From Actinophytocola sp. (GTDB taxonomy: Bacteria; Actinomycetota; Actinomycetes; Mycobacteriales; Pseudonocardiaceae): DNA of 41,868 nucleotides. The DNA lies in contig WHTY01000033.1 of assembly GCA_009377475.1 (NCBI GenBank), positions 1-41,868 on the forward strand, in the 5' to 3' direction. Shown here one piece after another: positions 40,390 to 41,868 of the stretch (position 1 is its first letter; every line of letters starts with the position of its first letter). The position numbers were made by a program, and so were the translations under genes. A model generated the notes under the pieces. The model had not been told where the DNA came from, searched no databases, and worked only from the letters and a program-made list of their open reading frames with translations.

Positions 40390-41424
40390 GTGCCGATCTT
40401 CATCACGCGGCTTGTCGCGCGCATGGTCTTCCTGCGTAGCTGGGCGACGCCCGCCATCGTGTTCGTGTTCGTCTTCCTGACGGCGTGGCCACTGATGGCG
40501 TTGGCGGAAGACCCGGACAATCCGCTGGTCGACCCGGCGAACTACTGGTGGTGGTTCGTCGTCACGGCGGCGACGGTCGGCTACGGCGACTTCTTCCCAG
40601 AAACCGCCGGCGGTCACGTGGTCGGGACGTACGTCATCATCGGCGGCATCGCGACGCTGACCACCGTCTTCACCAAACTGGCAGCCGTGCTCGAAACCGC
40701 AAGGGGGCGTCACATGCAGGGCGCGATCACCGTTACCGCGACCGGCCACATCGTGCTGCTCGGCTACACGTCGGGCCGCACCGAACGCATCGCCGACGAG
40801 CTGATGGCCGACTGCGACCAGGAGTTCGTGCTCTGCACCTGGGACGACGTCACGACGCACCCCATGCCGGACCGCGACATCGCGTTCGTGCGCGGCGACC
40901 TGACCGACGTCGACGTGCTGCGCAGGGCTGGGGTGCACCAGGCGTCGACCGTGCTCATCGACGTCTCTGACGACAACGAGGCGTTGGCGGTCGCCCTGAC
41001 GGTGGATCGTATCCAGTCGAGCGCGCATGTCGTCGTCACGCTGCGCGACATGGCGCGGGCTTCGCAGATCGGCTACGTCGATGAGCGCATCCACTGCGTG
41101 CAGTGGCACACGCCGCGCATGGTCACCGAGGAGCTGGAGTCGCCGGGCATCACCGAGGTGTACGTCGAACTGCTGACGCACGGCGGCGCGAACACGTACT
41201 CCGTGACGTTGCCGAAGTCGGTCGGCGCGGTTCGGGCGGGCGACTGCCAGCGCACGCTCGGTGAGCAGCACGGCGCAACGCTGCTCGCGGCGCAGTCCGG
41301 CGACGACCTACTGGTCAATCCCGGTTGGGACGTCGAGCTCGCACCGGGCGCGACGCTGTACTACGTGGCGACCGGCCGCATCCCGGGCGACCGGCTCGCC
41401 GGCTCGCTGCGAGCGACCGTATGA
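40390..41424 (+). CDS. Two-helix potassium channel with TrkA-N (RCK) domain
   Basis: A 344-residue protein. Helix 1 is TPAIVFVFVFLTAWPLM; the pore loop has the selectivity filter TVGYGD (residues 62-67); helix 2 is VGTYVIIGGIATLTTVFTKL. A TrkA-N/RCK nucleotide-binding domain follows from about residue 118 (GHIVLLGYTSGRTERIADEL; LIDVSDDNEALAVALTVD), with a C-terminal regulatory part. The tetramer would conduct K+ under ligand or nucleotide gating. AAGGAG precedes GTG 40390. Its stop overlaps the ATG of the monooxygenase remnant. Confidence 0.9.
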   Translation: MPIFITRLVARMVFLRSWATPAIVFVFVFLTAWPLMALAEDPDNPLVDPANYWWWFVVTAATVGYGDFFPETAGGHVVGTYVIIGGIATLTTVFTKLAAVLETARGRHMQGAITVTATGHIVLLGYTSGRTERIADELMADCDQEFVLCTWDDVTTHPMPDRDIAFVRGDLTDVDVLRRAGVHQASTVLIDVSDDNEALAVALTVDRIQSSAHVVVTLRDMARASQIGYVDERIHCVQWHTPRMVTEELESPGITEVYVELLTHGGANTYSVTLPKSVGAVRAGDCQRTLGEQHGATLLAAQSGDDLLVNPGWDVELAPGATLYYVATGRIPGDRLAGSLRATV

Positions 41425-41522
41425 CCGACGCGCCGCTGCTGATCGCCGGAGCGGGGATCGGCGGACTCACGTTCGCCACGGCGCTGCGACGACACGGCGT
41501 GACAGGGCGTGCCACGGCATGA
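41421..41522 (+). pseudogene. Truncated FAD-dependent monooxygenase remnant
   Basis: ATG 41421 overlaps the channel's stop codon (ATGA). Translation starts MTDAPLLIAGAGIGGLTFAT, the dinucleotide-binding fold (GxGxxG) of PHBH-type flavin monooxygenases, and ends after 33 residues (HGVTGRATA). Homologues run to about 350-400 residues. The frame ends inside a 26-bp direct repeat, suggesting that a deletion or rearrangement removed the rest. Not a functional enzyme by itself. Confidence 0.65.
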
Positions 41523-41557
41523 CACCGCCGCATAACGCCACGGCATGGCACCACCGC
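41511..41557. repeat. 26-bp imperfect direct repeat
   Basis: GCCACGGCATGACACCGCCG (41511) recurs at 41537 with two changes, period 26. It marks the breakpoint of the monooxygenase remnant. Confidence 0.7.
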
Positions 41558-41725
41558 TGAAGCGGCGATTTCGCAGCGCAACAGGGCTGTCCTGAGTCGA
41601 TCACGCAGGCTCGTCACCTGAAGTCGTCCTCTGTGTGCCGCAGGAGGCCACACCGAGCATGGGCAGCACATCGTCGCGAGTCACACCGCACCGCACGGCT
41701 GCGCCAGCCGAGGAAGGCAACAGGG

Positions 41726-41868
41726 ATGCCAGCCATCGAGACGCCCTCCGGTTCCCCGATCAGCGGCGCGAATCTGCTCATCACAGCCATGGAGGACGCG
41801 GGCGTCGAGGTCGTCTTCGGGATTCCTGGCGGCGCGATCCTGCCGGCGTACGACTCGCTCATGGACTC
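41726..41868 (+). CDS. ilvB: Acetolactate synthase large subunit, N-terminal part (runs off the edge)
   Basis: Only 47 codons lie in the window. The start is ATG 41726, behind GAGGAAGG. The product reads GANLLITAMEDAGVEVVFGI then PGGAILPAYDSLMDS, the conserved N-terminal thiamine-diphosphate domain; the Glu/Val/Phe-GIPGGAILP block is diagnostic of the branched-chain acetolactate synthase. It condenses pyruvate (and 2-ketobutyrate) in valine, leucine and isoleucine synthesis. The 200-base leader upstream is long enough for attenuation, but I could not identify a leader peptide with branched-chain codons. Confidence 0.9.
   Translation, partial: MPAIETPSGSPISGANLLITAMEDAGVEVVFGIPGGAILPAYDSLMD

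Noticed and set aside
41558..41725. ilvB attenuator or T-box leader
   Set aside because: No leader peptide rich in Val/Leu/Ile codons, no T-box core sequence and no clear terminator/antiterminator pair could be found.

Overview
The window is a 41.9 kb piece of a high-GC actinobacterial chromosome, most likely from the order Pseudonocardiales. The grounds are the strong G/C preference at third codon positions, frequent GTG/TTG starts, apparently leaderless genes, a pknG-glnH-glnX locus, a DUF222/HNH (13E12-type) gene, a DM13 lipoprotein-like gene, a DinB2-type polymerase and a tRNA Glu-Asp-Phe cluster of the mycobacterial type. The order is an inference; species cannot be fixed from the sequence alone. 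No phage, integrase, transposase, CRISPR array or biosynthetic cluster was seen. The region looks like stable chromosome with short intergenic repeats.

Layout. 0-7.3 kb: a DUF445 membrane protein diverges from a PLP aminotransferase; then a secreted/anchored 11-residue-repeat protein, a divergent MocR-type regulator and YczE-type membrane protein with an inverted-repeat operator between them, and a DM13 protein. 7.3-12 kb: small and unknown genes (a 42-residue membrane peptide, a zinc ribbon, two hypotheticals), an orphan NarL-type response regulator, an archease-like protein and a group-2 sigma-70 factor. 12-16.3 kb: a histidine-rich CPH-type (P1B-3) copper ATPase with a perfect 24-bp palindrome just upstream, then the DUF222/HNH gene. 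16.3-19.5 kb: an AT-rich divergent promoter between an XRE regulator and a hypothetical-GNAT pair, an FKBP lipoprotein, a sugar O-acetyltransferase and a Ddn-type flavin/F420 reductase. 19.5-21.7 kb: tRNA-Glu, tRNA-Asp and tRNA-Phe with two intrinsic terminators, a candidate 6C small RNA, an RHH-like protein and a cold-shock protein.

21.9-24.6 kb: an Ig-only L,D-transpeptidase-like lipoprotein, a hot-dog thioesterase and a membrane-anchored metallophosphoesterase. 24.9-29.7 kb: pknG, glnH and glnX in one translationally coupled operon, the nutrient-sensing GlnX-GlnH-PknG module that controls 2-oxoglutarate metabolism in mycobacteria and corynebacteria. 29.8-35 kb: csoR with palindromic operators, then glpD and a TetR regulator diverging from an alkyl-DHAP-synthase-like flavoprotein and a diacylglycerol-kinase-family enzyme. 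The last four match the order I recall for Rv2249c-Rv2252 of M. tuberculosis and point to glycerol-phosphate/phospholipid metabolism. 35.4-41.9 kb: a proline-rich membrane protein, a DinB2-like polymerase with leucine at the steric-gate position, a NarK-type transporter, a TPR-like protein, a TrkA-N potassium channel, a truncated flavin-monooxygenase remnant and the start of an acetolactate synthase gene.

The most unusual structure is intergenic. Two families of short repeats, both with a period of exactly or nearly 21 bp (two helical turns), occur as arrays at five places and meet back to back at 35.0-35.4 kb. One family repeatedly creates a 12-bp palindrome CACGACGTCGTG at its unit junctions. 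Their function is unknown and they are the best candidate for something undescribed here.
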